Shown here: positions 1 to 7,724 of the stretch, piece by piece
How positions within the stretch are numbered: the stretch's first letter is position 1
Layout of the letters: the number at the start of each line of letters is the position of its first letter
Assembly (NCBI GenBank): GCA_016936975.1
Contig: JAFGWU010000024.1
Span: forward strand, 1 to 44,254
Direction: 5' to 3'
Source: Bacteroidales bacterium
GTDB lineage: Bacteria; Bacteroidota; Bacteroidia; Bacteroidales; GCA-2748055
DNA: 44,254 bases
The notes under the pieces: model-generated
Databases searched by the model: none
What the model saw: the letters and a program-made list of their open reading frames with translations, nothing else
What the model was told of the DNA's origin: nothing
Translations under genes and position numbers: made by a program

Positions 1-37
1 ACCGAAGGGAGTTAATCCAGTATGTCCCACAAAGCAA

Positions 38-65
38 AAGCTGCCAGCAATGGCAGCTTCTTTTA
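38..65 (+). terminator. Rho-independent terminator of a gene upstream of the window
   Basis: A perfect 9-bp stem (38-46 with 51-59) closes a GCAA tetraloop and is followed by TTCTTTT. This is a textbook intrinsic terminator. The gene it ends lies mostly or wholly left of the window, and bases 1-37 are too few to identify it. Confidence 0.8.
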
Positions 66-125
66 TTTTCGGAAATGATGAAAGCTTTTTGATGGATTCC
101 TGTGTTTGTATTATTTTTTATCTTC

Positions 126-629
126 ATGGCAAAAAGTATGACCGAGAAGGAGAAGGTGCTGTTCCTGTTGAAGAAACTGGACATCCCTTACGATATTTAC
201 CACCATCCGCCGCTTCCCACTATTGAAATTGCTGTCGAATACTGGAAAAGCATTAACGCAACACACTGCAAGAACCTGTTTTTCAGAAATCATAAAGGAA
301 ACCGCCATTACCTGGTTATACTGAAACACGATCAGGCACTTGGTATTCACGACCTGGAAAAACGGCTCAGGCAGGGTAAAATTTCCTTTGCCTCCCCGAA
401 AAGAATGGAAAAATATCTGGGGGTGGATGCCGGTTCGGTTTCCGTTTTTGGATTGATCAACGATTATGAAAATCATGTATATGTTTTCATTGATGAGAAC
501 ATCCGGCATTCCGAAAAAGTGAGCTTTCATCCGAACGACAACACTTCAACGGTAGTGATATCCTTTGCGGATTTTATAAAATTCCTTGATAATTCAGGTA
601 ACAGTTATGAACTTATCACTCTCTACTGA
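126..629 (+). CDS. ProX/YbaK-type aminoacyl-tRNA deacylase (prolyl-tRNA editing domain protein)
   Basis: The predicted protein has 167 residues and matches the YbaK/ProX fold that removes wrongly attached amino acids, typically Ala from tRNA-Pro, in trans to ProRS. Recognisable parts are the N-terminal helix ending in YHHPPLPT, the KNLFFRN segment, the YLVILKHD strand with its conserved lysine, and a C-terminal VYVFIDE strand. The length fits stand-alone ProX-type proteins. The reading frame is open back to a GTG at 102, but that version adds a hydrophobic MFVLFFIF stretch unlike the family. I therefore start at the ATG at 126; the ATG at 138 is also possible. No Shine-Dalgarno site is seen, as is usual in Bacteroidota. 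Whether it prefers Ala- or Cys-tRNA-Pro cannot be read from the sequence. Confidence 0.85.
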   Translation: MAKSMTEKEKVLFLLKKLDIPYDIYHHPPLPTIEIAVEYWKSINATHCKNLFFRNHKGNRHYLVILKHDQALGIHDLEKRLRQGKISFASPKRMEKYLGVDAGSVSVFGLINDYENHVYVFIDENIRHSEKVSFHPNDNTSTVVISFADFIKFLDNSGNSYELITLY

Positions 630-709
630 CGATATCGGGATATAAAGTGGATTTTTAATTAAGTTTAGGTTACCTTTATTTTCTAACATTATCGTGCTTT
701 AAAATATTC

Positions 710-742
710 ATCCCGGCCGGTAACGATCAACCGGGATCTTTT
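710..742 (+). terminator. Probable intrinsic terminator after the ProX-like gene
   Basis: ATCCCGG (710-716) pairs with CCGGGAT (731-737) and is followed by CTTTT. It lies 81 bases after the stop codon of the deacylase gene and about 40 bases before the next ATG. The T tract is short, so this is moderately supported. Confidence 0.55.
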
Positions 743-782
743 AAGTGCACGTGTGGATCAATAATCATCATAATGTAATGCT

Positions 783-1181
783 ATGGACAAATCTAACATT
801 AAACAGCATGTAACTTTTGTCGGAGCCATTCACATTGGTTTCGGGGCCCTTGGTGTACTCGGGGCTTTAATTCTGTTTTTTATGTTCTCCTTTGTTGTGC
901 AATTTGTAGAGGATGAACCAATTGCAGTAAAGATTCTGCAAATTCTCGGGAACAGTCTGCCGCTATTAATACTCTTTTTTGCGGCCATCGACATTATTGG
1001 GGGTATAGGCCTTTTCTCATACCGGCCATGGGCAAGGGTGCTGGTCCTGATCATTTCTGCCATCAACTGCCTGAATGTGCCCATTGGAACAGCGAAGGGG
1101 GTTTACTCCATCTGGGTGCTGATGCACCGGGATGCGATTGAGCTGTTTGACGGGAAAAAAGCTGAAACCGGCGCCAGGTAA
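783..1181 (+). CDS. Small multi-pass membrane protein of unknown function
   Basis: The product has 132 residues with three or four hydrophobic helices (about 10-38, 52-76 and 83-100, with a possible short fourth near 105-115) and a short charged C-terminus. Bacteroidota encode many such small membrane proteins without a known role, and I do not recognise a specific family. The gene stands alone: an upstream terminator separates it from the ProX-like gene and the hydrogenase operon converges on it. Its last codons overlap the hairpin that appears to terminate the hydrogenase operon on the opposite strand. The C-terminal residues KKAETGAR are therefore encoded by terminator sequence. Confidence 0.7.
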   Translation: MDKSNIKQHVTFVGAIHIGFGALGVLGALILFFMFSFVVQFVEDEPIAVKILQILGNSLPLLILFFAAIDIIGGIGLFSYRPWARVLVLIISAINCLNVPIGTAKGVYSIWVLMHRDAIELFDGKKAETGAR

Positions 1182-1198
1182 ACGGCTGCCGGTTTCAG
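1155..1198 (-). terminator. Intrinsic terminator of the hydCBA operon, lying inside the end of the opposing gene
   Basis: CTGAAACCGGC (1162-1172) and GCCGGTTTCAG (1188-1198) form a perfect 11-bp stem with a 15-base loop. Read on the minus strand the stem is followed by one C and then six T (1160-1155). This is correct for ending transcription that comes from hydA, whose stop is 66 bases upstream. On the plus strand no T run follows. Confidence 0.75.
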
Positions 1199-1263
1199 TT
1201 GCAACAATTCGGTAAGATTTTCTTGTAAAGGCTATGGTTTCGTTGGAATGCCACAGCCCCGTT

Positions 1264-3045
1264 TTAATACCTGTCTCTTTCTTTATAATGTGTATGGAGC
1301 AGCTGGTGTGATTTATGGCCGAGGGGCTCTCCCAGGAAATCCCTGTAAATGGCAACGATTTCCGGATTTTCATGCGATTTCCTGTACTCCATCGACATAT
1401 CCTCCTCATAGATAGCCTCTGCTCTTTTCCGGCGAATTTCCTCATTGGTGGGAATAGGTTGTCCGCCGCCTCCCAGACAGCCTCCCGGACAGGCCATGAT
1501 TTCAATGAAATGGACATCCAGTTTGCCGTCTTTCAGATCCTGCATGACTTTCCTGGCATTGACCAGCCCATGGGCCACCACGCATTTCAGTTCCACCCCT
1601 TCCAGGAATTTCCACTCGGGTTTGCAATCCTCAATCATAATACTGGCTTTCCTGACGCCTTCCATGCCCCTGACAGGTTCAATATTAAGATTCTCGAACG
1701 GGACTTCTCTGCCGGTGACCAGCTCATAGGCTGTTCGCAAAGCGGCTTCCATGACTCCTCCGGTCGCACCAAAAATAACACCGGCTCCCGTGGATACGCC
1801 CATGATTGAGTCGTATTTATCTTCTTCCAGCTTGTTGAAATTAATGCCTGCCTGCCGAATCATTCTGGACAATTCCCTTGTTGTAAGAACAAAGTCCACA
1901 TCCTTGAAGCCGCTTGAGCGCATCTCCGGCCTGTTGGCCTCATATTTTTTCGCTGTGCAGGGCATAATAGACACGCTGACAATATTTTTCGGATCCAGAT
2001 TCCTGACCTTTGCAAAATAGGTTTTGGCCAGGGCCCCGAACATTTGCTGCGGAGATTTGCAGGTGGATACATTGGGAAGGTACTCAGGGAACGCATGCTC
2101 GATAAACTTAACCCATCCCGGTGAACAGGAGGTGGTCATGGGCAGGGCCACACTCTCATCCTTATCCACAAGCACCTTCTTGAGCCTCATAAGCAGTTCG
2201 GTGCCCTCTTCCATTATGGTCAGATCTGCCGAAAAATCGGTGTCCAGCACCGAATTAAAGCCAAGCCTTTTAAGGGCTGCAACCATTTTACCGGTTACCC
2301 TGTTACCGGCATCCAATCCCAGTTCTTCGCCGAGACCGACACGGACTGCCGGAGCTGTTTGAACAACAACATGTTTCTCAGGATCCAGAATGGCATCCCA
2401 CACCTCATCCAGGTAGGTACGTTCCGTCAGGGCCCCGGTGGGACAGCGGTTGACACACTGACCACAACTGGTACAGATAACCTCCGCCATGGATAGGTCT
2501 TCAAAGGTGCTGATCTTCTGGTGCTCCCCTTTGTAAGCCACGGTCAGGGCATTCACTCCCTGAAGCTCTTCGCAGGTCCTCACGCACCTCTGGCACCTGA
2601 TGCACTTGCTGTCGTCTTTCTGGATTGAGGGAGAAAACTTATCAATAGTGTAATCCTTCAGATCAATCAGGTCCAGGAAGAGATGGTCGCCCACACTAAA
2701 CTCATTGGCCAGGTTCTGAAGTTCGCACTTACCGTTTTTGTAACACTTCGTACAATCCGCATTATGCTCTGACAAAAGCAACTCGATTATATGCTTTCTT
2801 GCGGCCCTTACTTTCAATGAATTGGTTAGGATTTGCATGCCTTCACTCACGGGGGTTGCGCACGCAGCCGTCAGTGTTCGTGCACCCAGCTGTTCAATGA
2901 CGCAAACCCTACAGTTACCCGCAACACAAAGGTCATCGTGATTACAGAGTGTCGGGATCCTGAAATTCAACTTTTTTGCAGCCTCAAGGATGGTTGTTCC
3001 CTCAGGAACTTCAACCAAAAGGCCATTTATCGACAGGTTTATCAT
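1264..3045 (-). CDS. hydA: [FeFe]-hydrogenase catalytic subunit HydA (group A, trimeric NAD(P)-linked type)
   Basis: This 593-residue protein carries the H-cluster domain that makes or consumes H2. Domains in order: a 2Fe-2S ferredoxin domain (Cys34, 45, 48, 62), a His-[4Fe-4S] region with HNADCTKC, two [4Fe-4S] motifs (CIRCQRCVRTC and CTSCGQCVNRC), then the H-cluster domain. Its three signatures are present: TSCSPGW with Cys307, MPCTAKKYE with Cys363, and MACPGGCLGGGGQP with Cys519 and Cys523. L1 has Ser where TSCCPGW is commonest. A small-subunit-like helical tail ends the protein. There is no extra C-terminal 2Fe-2S domain as in Thermotoga HydA. It is last in hydC-hydB-hydA, 24 bases after hydB. 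Maturases HydEFG are not in the window but must exist elsewhere. Confidence 0.96.
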   Translation of the reverse strand: MINLSINGLLVEVPEGTTILEAAKKLNFRIPTLCNHDDLCVAGNCRVCVIEQLGARTLTAACATPVSEGMQILTNSLKVRAARKHIIELLLSEHNADCTKCYKNGKCELQNLANEFSVGDHLFLDLIDLKDYTIDKFSPSIQKDDSKCIRCQRCVRTCEELQGVNALTVAYKGEHQKISTFEDLSMAEVICTSCGQCVNRCPTGALTERTYLDEVWDAILDPEKHVVVQTAPAVRVGLGEELGLDAGNRVTGKMVAALKRLGFNSVLDTDFSADLTIMEEGTELLMRLKKVLVDKDESVALPMTTSCSPGWVKFIEHAFPEYLPNVSTCKSPQQMFGALAKTYFAKVRNLDPKNIVSVSIMPCTAKKYEANRPEMRSSGFKDVDFVLTTRELSRMIRQAGINFNKLEEDKYDSIMGVSTGAGVIFGATGGVMEAALRTAYELVTGREVPFENLNIEPVRGMEGVRKASIMIEDCKPEWKFLEGVELKCVVAHGLVNARKVMQDLKDGKLDVHFIEIMACPGGCLGGGGQPIPTNEEIRRKRAEAIYEEDMSMEYRKSHENPEIVAIYRDFLGEPLGHKSHQLLHTHYKERDRY

Positions 3046-3069
3046 GAGTTATTTTTTTCGATTAAATAA

Positions 3070-4230
3070 TTAATAGATTATCTCCTCCTTGAAATTTTCA
3101 ACGATTGAGCTGAAGGCATTTCCAACTGACTGTCCCAGTCCGCATTTGGAAGCTATCTTCATGGTTCTGGAAAGTTTAAGCAGCTCATCAAGATATTTTG
3201 AGGTTTTCTCTCCTTTTTTAACCGCTTCTACGCCCTTGAGCAACTGCTGGCATCCAACCCGGCATGGAGTGCATTGTCCGCACGATTCCTCTGTAAAAAA
3301 CTCAAGGTAATTATGCAAAACATTGTACATCGAACGGGAGCTGTTGAATAACTTCATTGATCCTCCCGTTGGTACTCCTTCAAACCCGATAATGGTTTCA
3401 TCAAATCGTTTCCTCGGCACACAGAAGCCAGAAGCTCCTCCAACCTGCACTGCCTTGGTATCACCATCCCCGAATTCAGCCACAAATTGAGCCACGGTCA
3501 TTCCAAGTTCAAGTTCATAGATTCCTGCCCTGGGCGTATCGCCGGAAACAGAAAATACCTTGGACCCTCTGGAATCCTTGGTCCCAAGTTCCTGAAAATG
3601 CTGGGCCCCGTATTTCATAATCATGACACAGTAATCAAGCGTCTCAACATTATTGATTAGTGTGGGTTTGGAAAAAAGCCCGGAAGTGGTGGGATAGGGC
3701 GGTTTATTTCTTGGTTCGCCCCTTTTTCCTTCAATCGATTCAAAAAGGGCACTTTCCTCACCACAAATGTAGGCGCCGCTTCCCAGCCTGATGCGGACCT
3801 CAAAATCATGCTTGAATTCTTTCATTAATTTATGAAATTCATCAAGCGCTTTGTTCAGTTTCGGAAGCAGGAATTTATACTCTCCCCTCAGATAAACAAT
3901 ACCGGTCCTGGCGCCAATCGCCCTGGAGGCAATGGCCATCCCGCAAAATACTTTCTCAGGAACCTCATCCAGTATCTGCCTGTCTTTAAATGTGCCCGGT
4001 TCACCCTCATCGGCGTTGCAGATCACATATTTTTCATCACTCTCTTCCAGGGCGGTAAACCGCCACTTCAGTCCGGTCGGAAAACCGGCACCCCCTCTTC
4101 CCTTTAACCCGGATTCAAGAATCTCCTGGCAAATATCATCCGGCTTCATGGTAATGACTTTCGCAAATACCTCCTTGCACTCTGTCCTTTCAAAAATCAG
4201 ATCAACCCTTTTTACATGAGTATTTTTCAT
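3070..4230 (-). CDS. hydB: NuoF-like flavoprotein subunit HydB of the hydrogenase, compact form
   Basis: This subunit binds FMN and NAD(H) and passes electrons to HydA. The FMN/NAD-binding core is clear: GRGGAGFPTGLKW near residue 43, the NADEGEPGTFKDR segment, and GEESALFESIEGKRGEPR. An SLBB-like region follows, and then the [4Fe-4S] motif ESCGQCTPCRVGC with its distal Cys in SKCGLG. At 386 residues it is much shorter than Thermotoga-type HydB (about 600). Both the N-terminal thioredoxin-like 2Fe-2S domain and the C-terminal 2x[4Fe-4S] ferredoxin domain are absent; the protein ends just after the NuoF cluster. The gene lies 20 bases after hydC. Electron bifurcation, as opposed to simple NAD-linked H2 production, cannot be assumed for this reduced form. 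Confidence 0.93.
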   Translation of the reverse strand: MKNTHVKRVDLIFERTECKEVFAKVITMKPDDICQEILESGLKGRGGAGFPTGLKWRFTALEESDEKYVICNADEGEPGTFKDRQILDEVPEKVFCGMAIASRAIGARTGIVYLRGEYKFLLPKLNKALDEFHKLMKEFKHDFEVRIRLGSGAYICGEESALFESIEGKRGEPRNKPPYPTTSGLFSKPTLINNVETLDYCVMIMKYGAQHFQELGTKDSRGSKVFSVSGDTPRAGIYELELGMTVAQFVAEFGDGDTKAVQVGGASGFCVPRKRFDETIIGFEGVPTGGSMKLFNSSRSMYNVLHNYLEFFTEESCGQCTPCRVGCQQLLKGVEAVKKGEKTSKYLDELLKLSRTMKIASKCGLGQSVGNAFSSIVENFKEEIIY

Positions 4231-4250
4231 AATCTGGCTGTTTTCCTTGG

Positions 4251-4715
4251 TTACTTTTTAATATATTCCCGTAAAATCTCCGTAACCTTCTCGGGCGTAA
4301 GCTCCGTGTAAGGTGTGTCATTTATCAGAATGGCCGGAGCTTTATGACACCAGCCAATACAATTCGTTTCCAGCAAACTGAACTTTTTGTCGGGGGTTGT
4401 TTCCCCTGGTTTGATCTTCAGCATCTCCTCAATCGTCGCAAGAACATCACCTTTCCCTTTCATGGAGCAGGAGATGGTTTTGCATACCCGAATCACATAT
4501 TTACCGCGCTCCACCGTATCCAGAAACGTATAGAATGTAGCCACCCCGAATACATCCGCAGCGGAAATATCGAGTTCACGGGCAACATCCACCATAACCT
4601 CTTTCGACAAATACCTTCTTTCCTCAACAATATCCTGCAAAATGGGAAGCAAACTTTCCCTTGTTCTGCCATGTTTGTCTGCAAGAACATGCACTAAATC
4701 CTGAACTGTTTCCAT
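4251..4715 (-). CDS. hydC: NuoE-like 2Fe-2S subunit HydC of the hydrogenase
   Basis: The 154-residue protein is a thioredoxin-fold [2Fe-2S] subunit of the NuoE/HydC family. It has an N-terminal helical bundle (residues 1-75, including DVFGVATFYTF) and the cluster ligands CKTISC (C-x4-C) and CIGWC (C-x3-C). It relays electrons next to the flavin subunit. It is the first gene of the three-gene hydrogenase operon, and a minus-strand -7 candidate lies about 80 bases upstream. No accessory subunits such as a PAS kinase or a Rex-type regulator are adjacent. Confidence 0.93.
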   Translation of the reverse strand: METVQDLVHVLADKHGRTRESLLPILQDIVEERRYLSKEVMVDVARELDISAADVFGVATFYTFLDTVERGKYVIRVCKTISCSMKGKGDVLATIEEMLKIKPGETTPDKKFSLLETNCIGWCHKAPAILINDTPYTELTPEKVTEILREYIKK

Positions 4716-5081
4716 AACGATTCTTTATATAAACTATACCTTTTTTCTGCTTCATTAAAAAACTGAAGTCTGACAATTTTGTTATTTATTTCACAAAAGT
4801 ACGCAAATTTATATTAATATTGTGAAGGTTATAACAATATTGTTGGTTTTTTATAATATATTCATCGTATTGATATTCAGTCTAAATAAAATAATTATTT
4901 TGTCAATGACGCAACAGCTTTAAACCATTATTCAGGATGATCCGTTATGTTAATAAATGCATCTCTTTAAGCAGATTTGCAGAGAACATGAAGAGATTGC
5001 ATAAGTAAAACAGCACTGAGAACACAGATCCCACTAAAACTCCTGAAAGGATCGGAACAGATTACCGAATTGAACAGAAAA
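4716..5081. other. Divergent intergenic region between hydC and folA
   Basis: This 366-base AT-rich stretch has no convincing gene. It holds candidate minus-strand -7 boxes for the hydrogenase operon at 4794-4801 and 4804-4811. Near 4953-5003 there is a loose inverted repeat (CATCTCTT and AAGAGATTG). I saw no clear promoter for folA. Confidence 0.6.
4794..4811 (-). promoter_or_regulatory. Candidate Bacteroidota promoter -7 element(s) for hydCBA
   Basis: Read on the minus strand, 4801-4794 is TACTTTTG and 4811-4804 is TAAATTTG. Both fit the Bacteroidota -7 consensus TAnnTTTG. No clean TTG sits 17-23 bases upstream of either one, so the choice between them is open. The predicted leader is about 70-80 bases. 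Confidence 0.45.
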
Positions 5082-5573
5082 ATGATATGCTCCCACATCG
5101 TAGCGGTCTCAAAGAATGGTGTTATCGGCATTGATAACCGGTTACCCTGGAAGATGCCCCGGGATGTGGCCTACTTCAACAGGATCACAAAGGGCCATTG
5201 CGTTATCATGGGCAGGAAAAACTATGAGGCCAATAAGAAAGCCCTCCCCGATCGCACCAATATCGTCATATCCGGAAATATGAATTATCATCTGGAAGAT
5301 TCAATCGTTGTACATTCGATCGATGAAGCCCTCAACCGGGCCAGACAGTCCGGAGAGAAAGAGGCATTTATTGTCGGCGGAGGGGAAATATATAAACAGA
5401 CGCGGAAAATAGTGGACCGCATCTATATAACCGTTATCGATACAGTCGTAAAAGGGGATACGCTCTATCCCCTGCCCGATTTTTCAAAATGGAGAATTCT
5501 TTCAGAAATACCAATGCAAAAGGACGAAAATCATCCCTTTAACTACACATATTATATTCTTTTAAAACCATAG
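5082..5573 (+). CDS. folA: Dihydrofolate reductase
   Basis: The product (163 residues) reduces dihydrofolate to tetrahydrofolate with NADPH. Family marks are IVAVSKNGVIG at the N-terminus, the substrate loop RLPWKMPRD with the catalytic Asp28, the cofactor motif VIMGRKNYE, the NIVIS strand, and VGGGEIYKQ. The length is normal for a bacterial enzyme. The frame is open to a TTG at 5070, but the ATG at 5082 gives the usual start just before the first strand. The common partner thyA is not adjacent. A thymidylate synthase homologue of a different type lies far away at 43122-44027. Confidence 0.95.
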   Translation: MICSHIVAVSKNGVIGIDNRLPWKMPRDVAYFNRITKGHCVIMGRKNYEANKKALPDRTNIVISGNMNYHLEDSIVVHSIDEALNRARQSGEKEAFIVGGGEIYKQTRKIVDRIYITVIDTVVKGDTLYPLPDFSKWRILSEIPMQKDENHPFNYTYYILLKP

Positions 5574-5585
5574 TTTATGATGGGA

Positions 5586-5612
5586 TTCTCCAAAAATGAA
5601 AAATTTGGAGAA
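5586..5612 (+). other. Hairpin downstream of folA
   Basis: TTCTCCAAA (5586-5594) and TTTGGAGAA (5604-5612) form a perfect 9-bp stem with a 9-base loop, 12 bases after the folA stop. No T run follows, so it is not a standard intrinsic terminator. It could protect the mRNA 3' end. The remaining sequence to 5786 shows nothing I can name. Confidence 0.4.
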
Positions 5613-5786
5613 GCCAGCCTTCAATATGTTGAGTATATAATTCTCTGCAGGATTATGATACCCTCAACCTATGAGCCGCACTTGAAAAGCTCCCCGCTCC
5701 GAAGGAAATACGGTCGCCGGGATTCATGCATGAATCTGTACTTTATCACCTTCTCTTTAAAAAAAATATATGAAAACAATAAAAAT

Positions 5787-5822
5787 AACTAAACATTTAG
5801 TTGCAAAACTAAATTTTTAGTT
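5787..5822 (+). promoter_or_regulatory. Two inverted repeats, probable BlaI operator pair
   Basis: AACTAA-N4-TTAGTT occurs twice, at 5787-5802 and 5807-5822. The centres are 20 bases apart, so the two copies face almost the same side of the helix. They bracket the TTG -33 element (5801-5803) of the promoter in front of the blaI-like gene. Two dimers bound here would block RNA polymerase. BlaI/MecI repressors are winged-helix dimers that bind such dyads and repress their own operon. The half-site differs from the TACA/TGTA core of the staphylococcal operators. Confidence 0.65.
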
Positions 5823-5831
5823 ATACATTTG
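5801..5831 (+). promoter_or_regulatory. Promoter of the blaI-blaR operon
   Basis: TTG (5801-5803), a 20-base spacer and TACATTTG (5824-5831) match the Bacteroidota -33/-7 promoter. The -7 box ends 26 bases before the blaI ATG. The two inverted repeats overlap the -33 element and spacer. Confidence 0.65.
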
Positions 5832-5857
5832 TTTTGAAATCCGGTCATGCATTAATT

Positions 5858-6232
5858 ATGAAAGAACTCACAAAAGCAGAGGAGCAGGTCATGCAGGTTC
5901 TTTGGGAAGTCGGGGAAGGGTTCGTCAAAGATCTGCTTCCGCATTTCCCGGATCCAAAGCCGGCGTACAATACTGTATCGACTATCATAAGAATTCTTGA
6001 AAAGAAGGGATTTGTGGCCCACCGGTCTTTTGGGAAATCGCATTTGTATTTCCCTGCCGTCAGCAGGGAAAGATACAGGACAGAGAAATTTTCCAGTCTC
6101 ATGAAAAACTATTTTGATGACAGCATGAAGCAGGTCCTGTCCCATTTCAGTCATACCGGCAAATTGAAACGAAAAGAGGCCGAGGAGATGATTCAGATAC
6201 TGGAAGAATTGAAACACAGTAACGATTCATGA
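5858..6232 (+). CDS. BlaI/MecI/CopY family transcriptional repressor
   Basis: The 124-residue protein has the penicillinase-repressor fold: an N-terminal winged helix (LTKAEEQVMQVLW, then YNTVSTIIRILEKKGFVAH with the recognition helix) and a C-terminal dimerisation tail. In the known systems a membrane protease (BlaR) inactivates the repressor when a signal is sensed, and that partner follows here with a 4-base ATGA overlap. The frame is open to a TTG at 5834, but that codon sits almost on the -7 box, so the ATG at 5858 is the start. No beta-lactamase is encoded nearby. The regulated response is probably cell-envelope related but is not visible here. Confidence 0.92.
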   Translation: MKELTKAEEQVMQVLWEVGEGFVKDLLPHFPDPKPAYNTVSTIIRILEKKGFVAHRSFGKSHLYFPAVSRERYRTEKFSSLMKNYFDDSMKQVLSHFSHTGKLKRKEAEEMIQILEELKHSNDS

Positions 6233-7608
6233 GTGACTTCATCAGATATATTATCGAGTTGAACTTTGTTCTGTCAGCACTGTTCCTTACTTATAGCCTG
6301 GCATTTCGAAAAGACAGGAATTTTCTCGTAAGAAGGTACGCCTTGCTCCTGATCCCGGTCATTTCGGTAATTATTCCCCTGCTACCATCTTCCTTCGATT
6401 TCAATACATTACCTTCATCCATACTGTCATTTACACTCGATGAGATCACTATTTCCGGGAAGGCAGGAGGAACCCTCGCTTCATCTTCGGTCAATCCGGT
6501 TTTTGTTTTTTCCGTTATATACTACACTGTCCTGATTCTCGGTCTTATAAAGCTTCTCGTTCATTTGCTCTGGATTAAATCTGCCGTAAAAAAATCTGAA
6601 AAGATTATTTTAAACGGGCAGATGGTTCTTTCGAACCGGATTATTCATGCGAGTTCTTTTTTCAAATTTATATTTATAGATCTCTTCAATAACAGGAAAG
6701 ATTCCGTAAAACATATTCTGGAGCATGAACTGGTTCACAGAGATGAAAAACATTCAGCGGACCGGATCCTTACAGAAATCGTGGTTATTCTGTGCTGGTT
6801 CAACCCGCTGGCATACCTTTTTAAAAGGGCTGTTATTGAGAACCACGAATATATTGCTGATGCATCTGTCATCCGAAAAGGAGCAAACCGCATCACGTAT
6901 CAGATTTCATTATTGAACCAATATATCGAAAGCGCTTCGATCACCAATCAATTCAGCAGTCAAATTAAAAAACGAATCAAAATGTTAAACGTAACCTATA
7001 AAATGGGAAGCCGGTGGAAAATTGCCATCCTGCTTCCGACAGCGGTTCTGGCTTTCTTTATGATTGCCTGTGCCAATCAGAATGAAAATGCGCCGGATGA
7101 CATGAGTCAGGCAGAAAACACTGTCCAGTCAGATAATGAACTTCCCGGCGAAAACAACTTGCCCGGGAGTGAAGCTCAGACGAAAAGCGATCCCCTCTCC
7201 GATGATCTTTTCTACATTGTTGAGGAGATGCCGAAATTCCAGGGCGGCAGTCCGGATGAATTCAGAAAATTCATTGCCGAGAATGTTAAATATCCACAGG
7301 AAGCCGCAAAAAATGGTGTTACAGGTAAAATATTTGTCAGGTTTATCGTCACAAAAACAGGGAAGGTAGTCATCCCCGATTCAGAGAATCTCGCCGAGCT
7401 GGAGGGAAAACCATTGGATGAAGTGGTGGTGGTAAGTTACCGGCCGTTAAAGGAGGCGGATCCTGTTCCCGAGGAGAAGTATATTGAACTGCTTAAGGCT
7501 GAAGCCCTGAGGGTCGTCAGTTCTTCTCCCGACTGGGAGCCGGGCAGGCAAAGAGGGAAAGTCGTCAATGTGATATTTACCTTTCCGATCAGTTTTGTTC
7601 TTCAATAA
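6229..7608 (+). CDS. BlaR1/MecR1-like M56 membrane metalloprotease with C-terminal TonB-like domain
   Basis: The 459-residue protein begins with several membrane helices (about 10-25, 35-52 and 90-112). A cytoplasmic zinc protease domain follows with HELVH at residues 166-170 and the downstream ENHEYIADA motif that supplies the third ligand. After another helix (about 264-282) comes an acidic, low-complexity periplasmic linker (about 285-325). The end is a TonB C-terminal-like domain (FQGGSPDEFRKFI through FVRFIVTKTGKV). Staphylococcal BlaR1 has a penicillin-binding sensor domain at this end, which is absent here. The TonB-like end is common in Bacteroidota M56 proteins, but its ligand is unknown. 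The gene overlaps blaI by 4 bases, so translation is likely coupled. Confidence 0.92.
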   Translation: MSDFIRYIIELNFVLSALFLTYSLAFRKDRNFLVRRYALLLIPVISVIIPLLPSSFDFNTLPSSILSFTLDEITISGKAGGTLASSSVNPVFVFSVIYYTVLILGLIKLLVHLLWIKSAVKKSEKIILNGQMVLSNRIIHASSFFKFIFIDLFNNRKDSVKHILEHELVHRDEKHSADRILTEIVVILCWFNPLAYLFKRAVIENHEYIADASVIRKGANRITYQISLLNQYIESASITNQFSSQIKKRIKMLNVTYKMGSRWKIAILLPTAVLAFFMIACANQNENAPDDMSQAENTVQSDNELPGENNLPGSEAQTKSDPLSDDLFYIVEEMPKFQGGSPDEFRKFIAENVKYPQEAAKNGVTGKIFVRFIVTKTGKVVIPDSENLAELEGKPLDEVVVVSYRPLKEADPVPEEKYIELLKAEALRVVSSSPDWEPGRQRGKVVNVIFTFPISFVLQ

Positions 7609-7613
7609 ACAGG

Positions 7614-7647
7614 ATTATCCCCGCCTGATTGAACCGGTGGGGATAAT
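7614..7647 (+). terminator. Probable terminator of the blaI-blaR operon
   Basis: ATTATCCCCGCC (7614-7625) pairs with GGTGGGGATAAT (7636-7647), a 12-bp stem with one G-T pair. It starts 5 bases after the blaR stop. The following sequence is T/C rich rather than a pure T run, so efficiency is uncertain. Confidence 0.55.
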
Positions 7648-7724
7648 TTCCCGGTGTTTTCCCTTCTCTTTTTGCTTTATCGGCAATATTTCATGACCTT
7701 TATGGCTCAAAACCATATTGTGTC

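Noticed and set aside
1017..1517. 166-codon minus-strand frame across the hydA end
   Set aside because: It overlaps both hydA and the membrane protein gene and crosses the terminator. The peptide is a shadow.
4953..5003. Loose inverted repeat CATCTCTT/AAGAGATTG between hydC and folA
   Set aside because: The arms are short and the loop is long. It may be chance in AT-rich DNA.
5577..5792. 71-codon plus-strand frame directly after folA
   Set aside because: Its first codons form a hairpin, its end runs into the BlaI operator, and the peptide has no recognisable pattern. Probably noncoding.
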